From the NCBI RefSeq assembly GCF_025336485.1, contig NZ_JAODAB010000007.1, positions 167,427-231,426 on the forward strand: 64,000 nucleotides of DNA, in the 5' to 3' direction. Both the position numbers and the translations under genes were made by a program. Numbering within the stretch: the stretch's first letter is position 1; each line of letters begins with the position of its first letter. Positions 1-25,500 of the stretch are shown here, one piece after another. The notes below the pieces were generated by a model. That model ran no database searches and was not told where the DNA came from. It saw only the letters and a list, made by a program, of their open reading frames with translations. Source of the DNA: Pseudomonas citri. GTDB lineage: Bacteria; Pseudomonadota; Gammaproteobacteria; Pseudomonadales; Pseudomonadaceae.

Positions 1-75
1 CACAAGGTTATCGTCATCCTGCTGGAGACGGATCGGGTGCTTGGACAGAGCTGCCATCAATTCGCTGAATTGCAT
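1..75 (-). CDS. Third peptide synthetase, N-terminal docking domain (partial, runs off the left edge)
   Basis: The minus-strand ATG at 75-73 opens 25 codons without a stop to the window edge. They read MQFSELMAALSKHPIRLQQD and then DDNLV. This aligns with the start of the preceding synthetase (MSVIELLATLKEKDVQLSVN, then GDQLVV): the same M-x3-EL-x-A-x-L-x4-I/V-x-L spacing and the same D-x-LV ending. Both look like TubC-type N-terminal docking domains, which accept a growing peptide from an upstream synthetase. A GCAGG lies 7 nt before the ATG as ribosome binding site. The preceding synthetase ends without a thioesterase, and a dedicated promoter lies at 265-309, so a third synthetase subunit is expected exactly here. 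The rest of the gene is outside the window, so its modules cannot be read. Only the family-level identity is claimed. Confidence 0.72.
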   Translation of the reverse strand, partial: MQFSELMAALSKHPIRLQQDDDNLV

Positions 76-221
76 CGAAGAACCTGCTTTTCTGATTCGG
101 AGTGGTTGACGATAAAAACGTGTCTTTCAGCTGCGGCGAGGCGTGTGGACGCGAGAATGAACGGCGATTGGGCCGATCACGGCGGCGGGCCAGGGCCATG
201 GATAATCGTCATGTTCAACCG

Positions 222-250
222 AAGGAGGTCCGTCCGCGGACGGTCTCCTT
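222..250 (-). other. Strong inverted repeat in the leader of the third synthetase
   Basis: A 29-bp near-perfect inverted repeat. The perfect 14-bp palindrome CCGTCCGCGGACGG is flanked by AAGGAG on one side and CTCCTT on the other. On the minus strand it begins only a few bases after the predicted transcription start (about 258), so the third synthetase mRNA would begin with this stem-loop. The T-run lies before the hairpin, not after it, so it is not a canonical intrinsic terminator for the minus strand. The rest of 76-221 shows no gene that I can support. Confidence 0.55.
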
Positions 251-264
251 ACAGGCCAAAAAAA

Positions 265-309
265 ATTAGAACATTCGCCATGTCATGTCTGTCATGGGAA
301 GCAGGGACA
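265..309 (-). promoter_or_regulatory. syr-syp-like box and -10 element for the third synthetase
   Basis: Read on the minus strand, 309-290 is TGTCCCTGCTTCCCATGACA, a palindromic TGTC-N12-GACA site. Nineteen bases later comes TCTAAT (270-265), a 5/6 match to the -10 consensus, followed by a T-run. The same 20-mer with the same 19-bp gap and TCTAAT recurs at 60040-60084 ahead of the nonapeptide synthetase. The site resembles the box described for SyrF/SalA-controlled syringomycin and syringopeptin genes. The start codon it would serve is at 75. Confidence 0.7.
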
Positions 310-423
310 AGCCCGGGACGTCGAGCAGACGCCATGCCGGCGGGGGGCAAAGTCCGGGGGCGAAACCCTGTCGGGTCTGCCCCGGACAAGGCCCTTCGCC
401 CCACGGAGAGGGATGGCGGAGCT

Positions 424-13526
<13,103 letters not shown>

Positions 13527-13530
<4 letters not shown>

Positions 13531-16500
13531 AGGACAATCTCCATTGTTTCTGTCATTGCCGCGTATTCCGAGAGCGTGGGCTGCTCGAACAGCGTCCGTA
13601 CATCCGCTTCCATGCCCTCCTGGCGCATCCGCTCCATCAGGGTGACGGCCAGCAACGAGTGCCCGCCCAGTTCGAAGAAGTGATCGTGACGACCAACGCG
13701 TTCCACGTTGAGGAGCTCGGCCCACAAGCGGGCCAGAGTGATTTCGGTTTCGCCGACAGGGGCTTCGTAGCCGCGGGTGATGACCGACGTCAGGTCCGGT
13801 GCCGGCAACGCCTTGCGGTCGAGCTTGCCGTTGGGGCTCAGTGGCAATGCGTCGAGACGCACGTAGGCCATCGGCACCATATAGGCCGGCAGGTGCGCCA
13901 ACAGGTAGGCACGCAGCGCCTCGATGTCTGTCGTTTCGTCTGGCGAACAGGCGGTGAACCAGGCCACCAGGCGCTTATCGCCCGGCACCTCTTCACGGAC
14001 CAGTACCACGGCTTCGTTCACCACTTCGTGCTGGGCGAGCCTGGCTTCGATCTCTCCCGGTTCAATGCGCAAACCACGGATCTTCACCTGATCGTCGTTG
14101 CGCCCCAGGTATTGCAGGGTGCCATCGGCCAGCCAGCAGCCGATGTCGCCGGTCTTGTACAGGCGGGCATCGGCCCGCTCGCTGAACGGGTCGACGATGA
14201 AGCGTTCGGCACTGAGCTGCGGCAGGTTGAGATAACCGCGTGCAACGCCGACGCCACCGATATGGATCTCACCGGGGACGCCCACCGGCACCAATTGGCC
14301 GTAACTGTCCAGCACATGCAATTGCATGTTGCGGATCGGCCGACCGATCGGAATCGAACGGTGGCGGTAGGTTTCCAGACTGGGATCAACGGTGTGCCAG
14401 GCAACCACGTCGCTGCACTCGGTCGGCCCGTAGCTATTGATGATCACCGGCCGTGGCAGCGGCAGTTTTTCCAGCATGGCTATCTGGATCGGCTCGCCAC
14501 CCAGGACCACCCGTTTCAGGCAGCTCAGGGCCTCGTGCCGGTCGGCATCCACCAGTGCGTGGAAGGCGCTGGGGGACATGTTCAGGTGGGTGATGCCCGC
14601 CTCGGCGATCTGGACGACGATGGCGCTTGGGTTGAACGGTTCTTCGGCCAGGTGCAACGAGGCACCGACCATCAGCGGGGCAAGGATGTTCTTCTGAGTC
14701 AGGTCGAAGTTATAGGACGAGGCCAGCAACACCGCATCGCCAGCGTGGAACGCCAGGTCGTCGAGGTACCAGTCCAGCAGGTTGCGCAGGCCGCGATGTT
14801 CGACCATCACGCCTTTGGGCAAGCCGGTGGAACCGGAGGTGTAGATCACGTAGGCCAGGTGGTCCGGCGCCAGGTCCGTCACCTGCGGGTTGTGCTCCGG
14901 TTCGGCTTGCCACTCTCCGGTATCCAGGTCGATCAGCGGCACCGGCCCATGAGACAACAGCCCGCGGGTCCCGGTTTGCGTCAGTACCGCAACCGGTGCG
15001 CTGTTTTCCAGCATGTAGGTCAGACGGTCGGCCGGGTAAGCCGGATCCAGCGGTACGTAACCCCCACCGGCCTTGAGCACTGCCAGCAGGCCGACCACCA
15101 TGTCCGCGCTGCGCTCGACACAGATCGCCACCCGGGAATCCGGCTGTACACCCTGCTTGCGCAGGTAATGCGCCAAGCGGTTGGCCCGGGCATTCAGTTC
15201 ACGAAAGCTCAGTGACTGGTGCCCCTGCACGACGGCAACGTCATCCGGCGTACGCAGCACCTGGGCCTCGAACAGCTCATGAATGGCCGCTGCCGACGGC
15301 GCAACGACTTCAGCACAATTGAATTCATCCAGCAGTTTGCGGCGTTCGCTGCACGGCAGGATAGACAACTGGTGCAGCGCTGTATCCGGCGTCTGCTCCA
15401 GCATCCCGATCAGGCTTTCCAACGTCTGGTGCACATAGCCACAGATACGTTGTGCCCCCATCTGTGGCGGGGTCATCACCGTGAAGCTGAACGCCTCGCC
15501 CTGGTCATCGACGTTCAAGGTCAATGGATAGTTGGTGCGTTCTTCGCCGCTGAGCACCTGGATACCGTTCCAGGCCGACAATGCTTCGGTCGTGGTCAGA
15601 GCGCCGGTGTGGCGGTAATTGAGCAAGGCACTGAACAACGGCGTCGGTGCCTCCACACCACTGCAACATTGGGCCAGGGTCAATGACGCATGTTCGTGAC
15701 CGAGCAATGCGCTCAAGCGTGTATGGGTCGCCTTCACTGCCGCACCAACACCGATTTGCCCCAGGCTCACCCGCAACGGCAAGGTGTTGATAAACATCCC
15801 CAACGCCCGGTCGGCGCCCTCGCCGCCCTGCATCCGGCCCACCAGCACAGTACCGAACACCACGTCGTCCTTGCCCGATACCTTGCCCAGCACTTGCGCC
15901 CAGACCAGGTGATACAGGCTCGCCGCGCTCACACCAAGCTGACGGGCCTGGGCCCGCAACCGACGACTCAGGTCCCCGTCGACGTCCTGGCGGAGCTCTT
16001 CGATGCCGCTGCCATCGCCTTGCACATCCTGCAGGCCGAACGGCAGCGTCGGCTCGTCAACATCCCCGAGCATCTCGCGGAAGAACTGCTCATGGGCTTC
16101 GCGACCGACACCCAGCCGCGCCTGGGCCACGTAGTTACGGTACGGCACCGAAGCCGACAAGCGCTGCCCCTGGCCGAGCATGTACGCCTCGATTTCCGCG
16201 GACAACACCGCCAGCGAGGTGGCATCGTCCACCAGGTGGTGGAACAGCAGGATACCCACCCAGCGTTGATTTTCCGGGTCTTGCGCATAAGCGACGCGCA
16301 TCAGCGGTGCCTGGCGGATGTCCAGGTGATAGTGCCGTGGATCGAAACGCTGGTGCAGTTGTGTAGCGATATCGCCGGCCGTCGGGTCCAGAACAACCGG
16401 TTCGACCTGCACCTGTGCGTTGCGCCAGACCACCTGTACCGGCTCGTCCAGACCTTCCCAGAGCACAGCGGTGCGCAGGATGTCGTGGCGGGCAACGACC

Positions 16501-19500
16501 GCTTGCAACGCCTGGGTGAAACCTTCCAGGCGCGTGAAGCTGTCGAAACCGAACAGCACATACTGCAAATAGGGGTCACCCTGGGCTGCCGCAACGTGGT
16601 GATAGAGAATCCCCTCCTGCAACGGCGCCAGGGCATAGATGTCCTGCACGTTGGCGACGCCACCGGGCACCGTTGCGACGATCCGGTCGATGGCGTCCTG
16701 GTCCAGGTCGGCCAGGGGCAGCATGTCCGGGGTGATCCGTGTGCAACCGTCCGGAATCAGGTTCACCGGCACCACGACTTCCGTATGCCCGCCGACCGCA
16801 GCGGCCAACGCGGCCAGCGTCGGCTGGCCGAACAGCACCCGCACGTCGGCGCTCAGGCCGGCGTGACGCATACGCTCGATCAACTTCACCGCCAGCAGCG
16901 AGTGGCCGCCCAGCTCGAAGAAATTGTCGTGGCGACCGATCCGCGCCAGGTCCAGCAAGTCTTGCCAGATCCCGGCGATGGCTGTCTCTACCGGTCCTTG
17001 CGGCGCTTCGTACTCACGGCTCGCCACCGCCGACTGATCCGGCGCCGGCAAGGCCTTGCGATCCAGCTTGCCATTGGTGGTCAGCGGGAAGGCTTCGAGC
17101 AACACGAAGGCGCTCGGCACCATGTATTCCGCCAGCGAACCCAGCAACTGCGTGCGCAGGTCGGCAGCGGATGGCTGCGCCCCTTCCTTAGCGATCACAT
17201 AAGCCACCAGGCGCTTGTCGCCCGGTTCGTCCTCGCGAGCGATCACCACCGCTTCGCTGACACCCTCGCAAACCGCCAGCGTCGCTTCGATCTCGCCCAG
17301 CTCGATCCGGAAGCCGCGGATCTTCACCTGCTCGTCGTTGCGTCCCAGGTATTCGATGCTGCCGTCAGCCAGCCAGCGCCCCAGGTCACCGGTCTTGTAC
17401 ATCCGCGCGTTCGGCTCATCGCTGAACGGGTTATCCAGGAAGCGTTCGGCGGTCAGTTCCGTGCGGTTCAGGTAGCCACGCGCGACACCGGCCCCGCCCA
17501 CGTACATTTCCCCCACCACGCCCACCGGCACCGGCTCACGCTGGGTGTCGAGTACGTACAGTTGCAGGTCGGGAATGCGCCCGCCAATCGGGCTGACCCC
17601 GACCAACTGGACATCGGCCGCCTCCAGTGCGCGATAGGTCACGTGCACGGTGGTTTCGGTGATGCCGTACATGTTCACCAGTTGCGTGCCGGCGTTGATG
17701 GGCCGGGCGTACCACGGCTTGAGGATGCCGGTTTCCAGCGCTTCGCCGCCGAAGATCACCTGGCGCAGGCTGTGGCTCAGGTCGCTTTCGCCCTGGGCCG
17801 CGATCAACTGGCGGAACGCGCTCGGTGTCTGGTTCAACACCGTGACACCGGTCTCGCACAGCAGTTTGTAGCAGTCCTGCGGCGAGCGGCTGACCAGCTG
17901 AGGCACCACCAACAGGCGGCCGCCATGGGTCAGCGCACCCCAGATTTCCCAGACCGAGAAGTCGAAGGCGAAGGAATGGAACAGCGCCCACACGTCCTGC
18001 GGGCCGAAGTCGAACCAGGCCTGGGTGGCCGAGAACAGCCGCGCGACGTTGCGGTGCTCGACCATCACGCCTTTGGGCAGGCCGGTGGAACCGGAGGTGT
18101 AGATGACGTAGGCCAGGTGCGAGGAGGACAGCTCCGCTATTTGCGGATCGGCAACCGACTGATTGTCCAAGCCAGGGCCATCAAGATCGATGACCCGCGC
18201 GGCTTCGTCGGCCAGCAGTGCCCGGGTCGCGGCATGCACCACGATCACTGCGGGGTCGCTGTCTTCGAGCATGTAGCCGATGCGTTCTGCCGGATAGGCA
18301 GGGTCCAGCGGCACATAGCCGGCACCGGACTTGAGGATACCCAGCAGCCCGACGATCATGTCCAGGCCCCGCTCGACGCAGATCGCCACCCGGTCATCCG
18401 GACAGATACCCAGGGCCAGTAGCCGATGCGCGACCTGGTTGGCGCGGGCATTGAGTTCGCCGTAGCTCAGCGTCTGCTCTTCGAACAGCACTGCCACGGC
18501 GTCGGGTTGCCGCGCCGCCCAGGCTTCGAACTGCCGGTGGATCAACGCGTCATGCTCATACGCGCGGTCCGAACCGTTCCAGGTCTGGAGCAACTGTCGA
18601 CGCTCATCCGGCGACAGCACCGACAGGCGCCGCACAGGGGTCTGCGGCGCCTGCTCCAGCGCCTCGATCAGGCTGCGCAACGCCACCTGCATGTAGTCAC
18701 AGATGCGTTGGGCACCGATCCGCGATTCGACCTGGGCCGTCAGGCTGAAGCCTTCGCCCAGGTCATCGACGTTCAAGGTCAGCGGATAGTTGGTGCGTTC
18801 TTCGCTGGACAGCAGTTGCATGCCGCTCCAGGCCGACAACGACTCATCCGTCACCTCGACCGAACTGTGCCGGTAATTCAACAGGGCACTGAACAGCGGC
18901 GTCGGCGAAGCCACGTCGCTGCAACGCTGGGCCAGCGCCAGCGGGGCATGTTCATGCCCCAGCAAGCCGGTCAGCCGGGCGTGCGTGGCCTTCACGGCGT
19001 CACGCGCGCCTTGCTCATCCACGGGCACGCAGATCGGCAAGGTGTTGATGAACATGCCCAGTGCGCGGTCAGCCCCGTCGCCGCCCTGCATCCGCCCCAG
19101 CAGCACCGTGCCGAACACCACTTTTTCCTGACCCGACGCCAGGGCCAGCACTTGGGCCCAGGCCAGATGGACCAGGCTGGCAGCACTCACCCCCAGTTGC
19201 CGGGCCTGAGCCCGCAAACGCAAGCTCAACGCGTCATCGACGAATGCCTTCACTTCCTCGATGCCACGACCATCGCCCTGGACCTTCGCCAAGCCGAACG
19301 GCAGCGTCGGTTCGTCGATATCGCCGAGCATCTCGCGGAAAAACGCTTCGTGTTCTGCCTCGCAGGCTCCCAGCCGCGACTGCGCCACGTAGGTGCGGTA
19401 CGGCACCGCTTCGGTCAGGTGCCCCAGCTCACCCATCAAGTGCGCCTGCATCTCGTGGCACACGACCTCCAGCGCCGTATGGTCCAGCACCAGATGGTGG

Positions 19501-22500
19501 AACAGCAAGGTCGCCAGCCAGCGGCCGTTGGTTTCATCCTCTGCGCAGGCCAGATGCAACAGCGGCGCCTGGCGCAGGTCCAGACGGTAATGCCGCGCAT
19601 CGAAGCGGGACGCCAGTTGCGTGGCCACGTCGCCGACCGTGGCGTCCACCTCCACGTACTCCGGCACCAGCACCACCCGACGCCAGACCAGTTGCACCGG
19701 CTCGTCCAGGCCTTCCCAGGCCACGCTGGTGCGCAGGATGTCGTGGCGATCGATGACCTGTTGCAACGCTTCGACAAAGGCATCGAAACGCTCACGGCTG
19801 TCGAAGGCGAACTGCGATTGCAGTACGTAGGGGTCGCCCTGCTCGGCGGCCAGGTAGTGATAAAGAATGCCTTCCTGCAACGGCGCCAGCGGGTAGATGT
19901 CCTGCACATTGGCCGCGCCGCCCGGTACCGTCGCCACCAGGCGATCGATGGTGTCCTGGCTCAGCTCGACCAGCGGCAGCAGTTCAGGGGTGATGTGTTC
20001 GCAGTCCAGCGGAATCAGGTTCGCCGGAACCGTGATCTCCTTGCCGCTGCCCACCGCCGCCGCCAAGGCGGCCAGGGTCGGCTGGCTGAACAGCACGCGC
20101 ACGTCGGCGCTCAGGCCGACCTGGCGCATGCGCTCGATCAGCGTCACCGCCAGCAACGAGTGGCCGCCCAATTCGAAGAAATGGTCATGCCGGCCGATCT
20201 GCTCGACCTTGAGCACCTCGGCCCACAGTTGCGCCAGGACCTGTTCCACTTCGCCTTGCGGGGCTTCGTATTCACGGCTGGCGTAGGCCTCGGCGTCCGG
20301 CGCCGGCAGCGCACGGCGATCCAGCTTGCCGTTGGCGGTCAGCGGGAAGGACGGCAGCACCACGAAGGCGCTGGGCACCATGTAGTCGGCCAGCGATGCC
20401 GCCAGTTCGCTGCGCAGGTCATGCACTGACAAGGCGAAATCGTTTTCAGGGATGACATACCCCACCAGGCGTTTCGGACCGGCTTCGTCCTGCCGTGCGA
20501 GCACCACAGCGTCTTGCACGCCCACGCACTGGCCCAGACGGGCCTCGATCTCGCCCAGCTCGATACGGAAGCCACGGATCTTCACCTGGTCGTCGTTACG
20601 GCCCAGGTAATCCACCGTGCCATCCGCGCGCCAACGTGCCAGGTCGCCGGTGCGGTAGAGCAACGCGGCCGGATCGGCAATGAACGGGTCGGCGACGAAT
20701 TTCTCGGCGGTCAGTTCGGGACGGTTCAGGTAACCCTTCGCCACGCCATCGCCACCGATGTACAACTCGCCCGCCACACCCACTGGCACCGGTTGCTGAT
20801 TTGCATCCAGCACGTAGACACGGCTGTTGCCAATCGGACGACCAATCGGAATACCACCCTCGCCCACGGCTTGGATTTCGTGGGTGGTGGTGAAGGTCGT
20901 GGCCTCAGTCGGGCCGTAGCCATTGAGCAGGTGCTGCGGCGCGCCTTCTTTCAAGACACGACCAATCACCGCCGGATCCAGCACATCGCCACCGACAATC
21001 AGGTAACGCAACTGCTTGAACACCGGCATCAGCCCGGCGGCGTACTGATGGAACAGGCCAGCGGTCATCCACAGCACGCTGACTGCTTGCTCGGTGAGCA
21101 GCGCGGCAAACCGTTCCTGGGTCAGCAATACGTCCTGTTCGACCACCACCACGCAACCGCCGTTGAGCAACGGCGCCCAGACATCGAGGGTGCTGGCGTC
21201 AAAGGCCGGGTTGGAAGCGAACGCCACCCGGTCCTGGGCGTTGAAATCGGCGTAGCCGTTGTTGATCACCAACCGGTTGATCGCCCGGTGCGGCACCAGC
21301 ACGCCCTTCGGCGTACCGGTGGAACCGGAGGTGTACATGATGTAGGCGACCGATTCGGCGCTCTGGAGCAACATCAGGTTATCGGACGACTCGTCCAGCA
21401 CGACGCTGTCCAGATCCACGCGCAACGTGGCTTCAGGCGCGACAGCGCCGTTCAAGGTCAGCACCACCCGCGCCCCACTGTCCTGCACCATGAACTGCTG
21501 GCGCTCCAGAGGTGCGCTGACATCCAGCGGCACATACACCGCCGCGCACTTGAGCACCGCCAGTTGGCTGACCAGCAATTCGACCGAGCGCTCCAGCGCA
21601 ATCGCCACGCAATCGCCCGGTTGCACACCCAGGCCGACCAGATGATGGGCCAGGCGATTGGCGCGACGGTTCAACTCGGCATAGCTCAGGCTTTGTGCAT
21701 CGTGCACCACCGCCGTCGCATCCGGACAGGCCAACACTTGTGTCTCGAACAGGCCCTGGACGGTCGTGTCCTGTGGGTACTCACGTGTGGTGGCGTTGAA
21801 CACCTCCAGCAACTGGTGACGCTCGACCGACGGCAGGATCGCCAGACTGTTCAACGACGTCTGCGGCGCCTCTTCCAGCGCTTGCACCAATTGCTCCAGG
21901 GCGATGTTCATGTAGCCACAGACCCGTTGCGCGCCGATCTGCGGCACGGCCAGGGCGGTGAGGCTGAAACCTTCGCCCAGGTCGTCCACCGACAAGGTCA
22001 GCGGGTAGTTGGTGCGTTCTTCATTGCTCAGGGCCTCGATGCCTTCCCAACCGGCCAGGGCGGTAGCCTGCCCATGCACGGCACTGTGCCGATAGTTGAG
22101 CAAGGCACTGAACAGCGGCATCGGTGCAACCACGCCGCTGCAGCGTTGGGCCAGGGCCAACGAGGCATGTTCGTGACCCAACAGGCCGGTCAGCCGCGCG
22201 TGGGTCTGTTTCACGCCGCCGCGCACGTCTTGTGCACCCAGGCTCACCCGCAACGGCAAGGTGTTGATGAACATGCCCAACGCACGGTCGGCCCCCTCGC
22301 CGCCCTGCATCCGCCCCATCAGCACCGTGCCGAACACCACGTCGTCCTTGCCCGATACACGTCCCAGCACTTGCGCCCAGGCCAGATGCACCAGGCTGGC
22401 GGCACTCACCCCAAGCTGACGGGCCTGGGTACGCAGCCGCAGGCTCAACGCCGCGTCTACAGGCTGCCTGGCCTCCTCGATATCCCGTCCGTCACCCTGC

Positions 22501-25500
22501 ACATCTTGCAAGCCGAACGGCAATGTCGGTTCTTCCACGTCGCCTAACATCTCGGTGAAGAAGCCTTCGTGCGCTGATTCACCCTCCCCCAGCCGGACCT
22601 GTGCCACGTAGTTACGATAAGGCACCGCCGCGCTCAACGCGTCGACGTCGCCCAGCAAGCGCGCCTGCATCTCGTGCTGCACCACCTCCAGCGCCGTGTG
22701 ATCGAGCGCCATATGGTGGAACAACAACACCGCCACCCAACGTTGATGAGCCGCATCCTCTGCAAAGACCAGGCGCATCATCGGTGCCTGGGTGATGTCG
22801 AGACGGTAATGCCGTGGGTCGAAGCGCTGCTGCAACTGGGTGAGGATGTCGCCCGCCGCACCGTCGAGGACAACTTCCTCAAGCGGCAGTTGCACTTGGC
22901 GCCATACCACTTGGACCGGCGCATCGAGACCTTCCCAGACCACCGCCGTGCGCAGGATGTCATGGCGGTCAATGACGTGTTGCAGTGCATCCACGAACGC
23001 CGTCAACCGGTCACGACTGTGCAGGGCAAAGGCAGCCTGCAACACATACGGATCACCCTGTTCAGCCGCCAGGTGGTGATAAAGAATGCCTTCCTGCAAC
23101 GGCGCCAACGGGTAGATGTCCTGCACATTGGCCGCGCCGCCCGGCACCGTCGCCACCAGGCGATCGATCGTCTCCTGGCTCAGCTCGACCAACGGCAGCA
23201 GCTCTGGGGTGATGTGTTCGCAGTCCAGCGGAATCAGGTTCGCCGGAACCGTGATCTCCTTGCCGCTGCCCACCGCCGCCGCCAATGCCGCCAGGGTCGG
23301 CTGGCTGAACAGCACGCGCACGTCGGCACTCAGGCCGGCCTGGCGCATGCGCTCGATCAGCGTCACCGCCAGCAACGAGTGACCGCCCAATTCGAAGAAG
23401 TGGTCGTGCCGACCGATCTGCTCGACCTTGAGTACCTCGGCCCACAGTTGCGCCAGGGTTTGTTCCACTTCGCCTTGCGGGGCTTCGTATTCACGACTGG
23501 CGTAGGCCTCGGCGTCCGGCGCCGGCAGCGCACGGCGATCGAGCTTGCCGTTGGCGGTCAGCGGGAAGGACGGCAGCACCACGAAGGCGCTGGGCACCAT
23601 GTAGTCGGCCAGCGATGCCGCCAGTTCGCTGCGCAGGTCATGCACCGACAAGGCGAAATCGTTTTCAGGGATGACATAGCCCACCAGACGCTTGGGACCG
23701 ACGTCGTCCTGCCGCGCCAGCACCACGGCGTCTTGCACACCCACGCACTGACCCAGACGGGCTTCGATCTCGCCCAGCTCGATACGGAAGCCACGGATCT
23801 TCACCTGATCGTCGTTACGCCCCAGGTAATCCACCGTGCCGTCCGCGCGCCAGCGCGCCAGGTCGCCGGTGCGATAGAGCAACGCGGCCGGATCGGCGCT
23901 GAATGGGTCGGTGACGAATTTCTCGGCGGTCAGTTCGGGACGGTTCAGGTAACCCTTCGCCACGCCATCGCCACCGATGTACAACTCGCCCGCCACACCC
24001 ACTGGCACCGGTTGCTGATTTGCATCCAGCACATAGACGCGGGTATTGCCAATCGGACGACCAATCGGGATACCGCCCTCACCCACGGCGGTGATTTCGT
24101 AGGTGGTGGTGAAGGTCGTGGCTTCGGTCGGACCATAACCGTTGAGCAGATGCTGCGGCGCGCCTTCTTTCAGCACGCGCCCGATCACCGCCGGATCCAG
24201 CACATCGCCACCGACAATCAGGTAGCGCAGTTGCTTGAACACCGGCATCAGCCCGGCGGCGTACTGATGGAACAGGCCGGCGGTCATCCACAGCACGCTG
24301 ACCGACTGCTCGGTGAGCAGCGCGGCAAACCGTTCCTGGGTCAGCAACACGTCCTGCTCGACCACCACCACGCAACCGCCGTTGAGCAACGGCGCCCAGA
24401 CATCGAGGGTGCTGGCGTCAAAGGCCGGGTTGGAGGCGAACGCCACGCGGTCCTGGGCGTTGAAGTCGGCGTAGCCGTTGTTGATCACTAGGCGATTGAT
24501 TGCCCGATGTGGCACCAGCACGCCCTTCGGTGTACCGGTGGAACCGGAGGTGTACATGATGTAGGCGACCGATTCGGCGCTCTGGAGCAACGCCAGGTTA
24601 TCGGACGACTCGTCCAACACGACGCTGTCCAGATCCACGCGCAACGTGGCTTCAGGCGCGACAGCGCCGTTCAAGGTCAGCACCACCCGCGCCCCACTGT
24701 CCTGCACCATGAACTGCTGGCGCTCCAGAGGTGCGCTGACATCCAGCGGCACATACACCGCCGCGCACTTGAGCACCGCCAGTTGGCTGACCAGCAGTTC
24801 GACCGAGCGCTCCAGCGCGATCGCCACGCAATCGCCCGGTTGCACACCCAGGCCGACCAGATGATGGGCCAGACGATTGGCCCGGTGGTTCAACTCGGCA
24901 TAGCTCAGGCTTTGTGCATCGTGCACCACCGCCGTCGCCTCCGGACAAGCCAACACTTGCGCCTCGAACAGACCCTGGACGGTCTTGTCCTGCGGGTAAG
25001 CGCGCGCGGTGGCGTTGAAGCCCGCCAACACCTGCTCGCGCTCGTCCTGCGGCAGCACGTCCAGACGGTCCAGCGACAGCGCCGGACTGTCTTGCAGGGC
25101 CGAAGCCAGGCTTTGCAGCGCGGTCGCCATATAGGCACAGACCCGTTGCGCGCCCATGCCGGCCAGCGCCTGGACCGTCAGGGTGAAACCGTTACCCAGG
25201 TCATCCACCGACAGCATCAATGGATAGTGCGTGCGGGCTTCGCCGTCGAGGGTCTCGATGCCTTGCCAGGCCAGGCGGGTATCGTCGGCATCGACCTGTT
25301 CACTGGAGTTACGGTAGTTCAACAAGGCACTGAACAATGGCGCCGGCGCCGCCACGCCGCTGCAACGTTGGGCCAGGGCCAACGGGGCGTGTTCATGCCC
25401 CAGCAACGCGGTCAATTGCCGATGGACCGCCTTGAGCCCGACCTTGACACCCTGGTCGCCCAGGCTGACGCGAAGCGGCAAGGTGTTGATGAACATCCCC

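Noticed and set aside
14..199. 61-codon minus-strand frame at the left end
   Set aside because: No ribosome binding site, Arg/Ser-rich without motifs, and it overlaps in another frame the docking-domain start at 75, which has both a binding site and a family match.
13531..13725. Longer N terminus for the second synthetase
   Set aside because: It would overlap the last 65 codons of the first synthetase and precede the docking domain with sequence of no known kind. The GTG at 13530 gives the normal docking-domain start and a coupled overlap.
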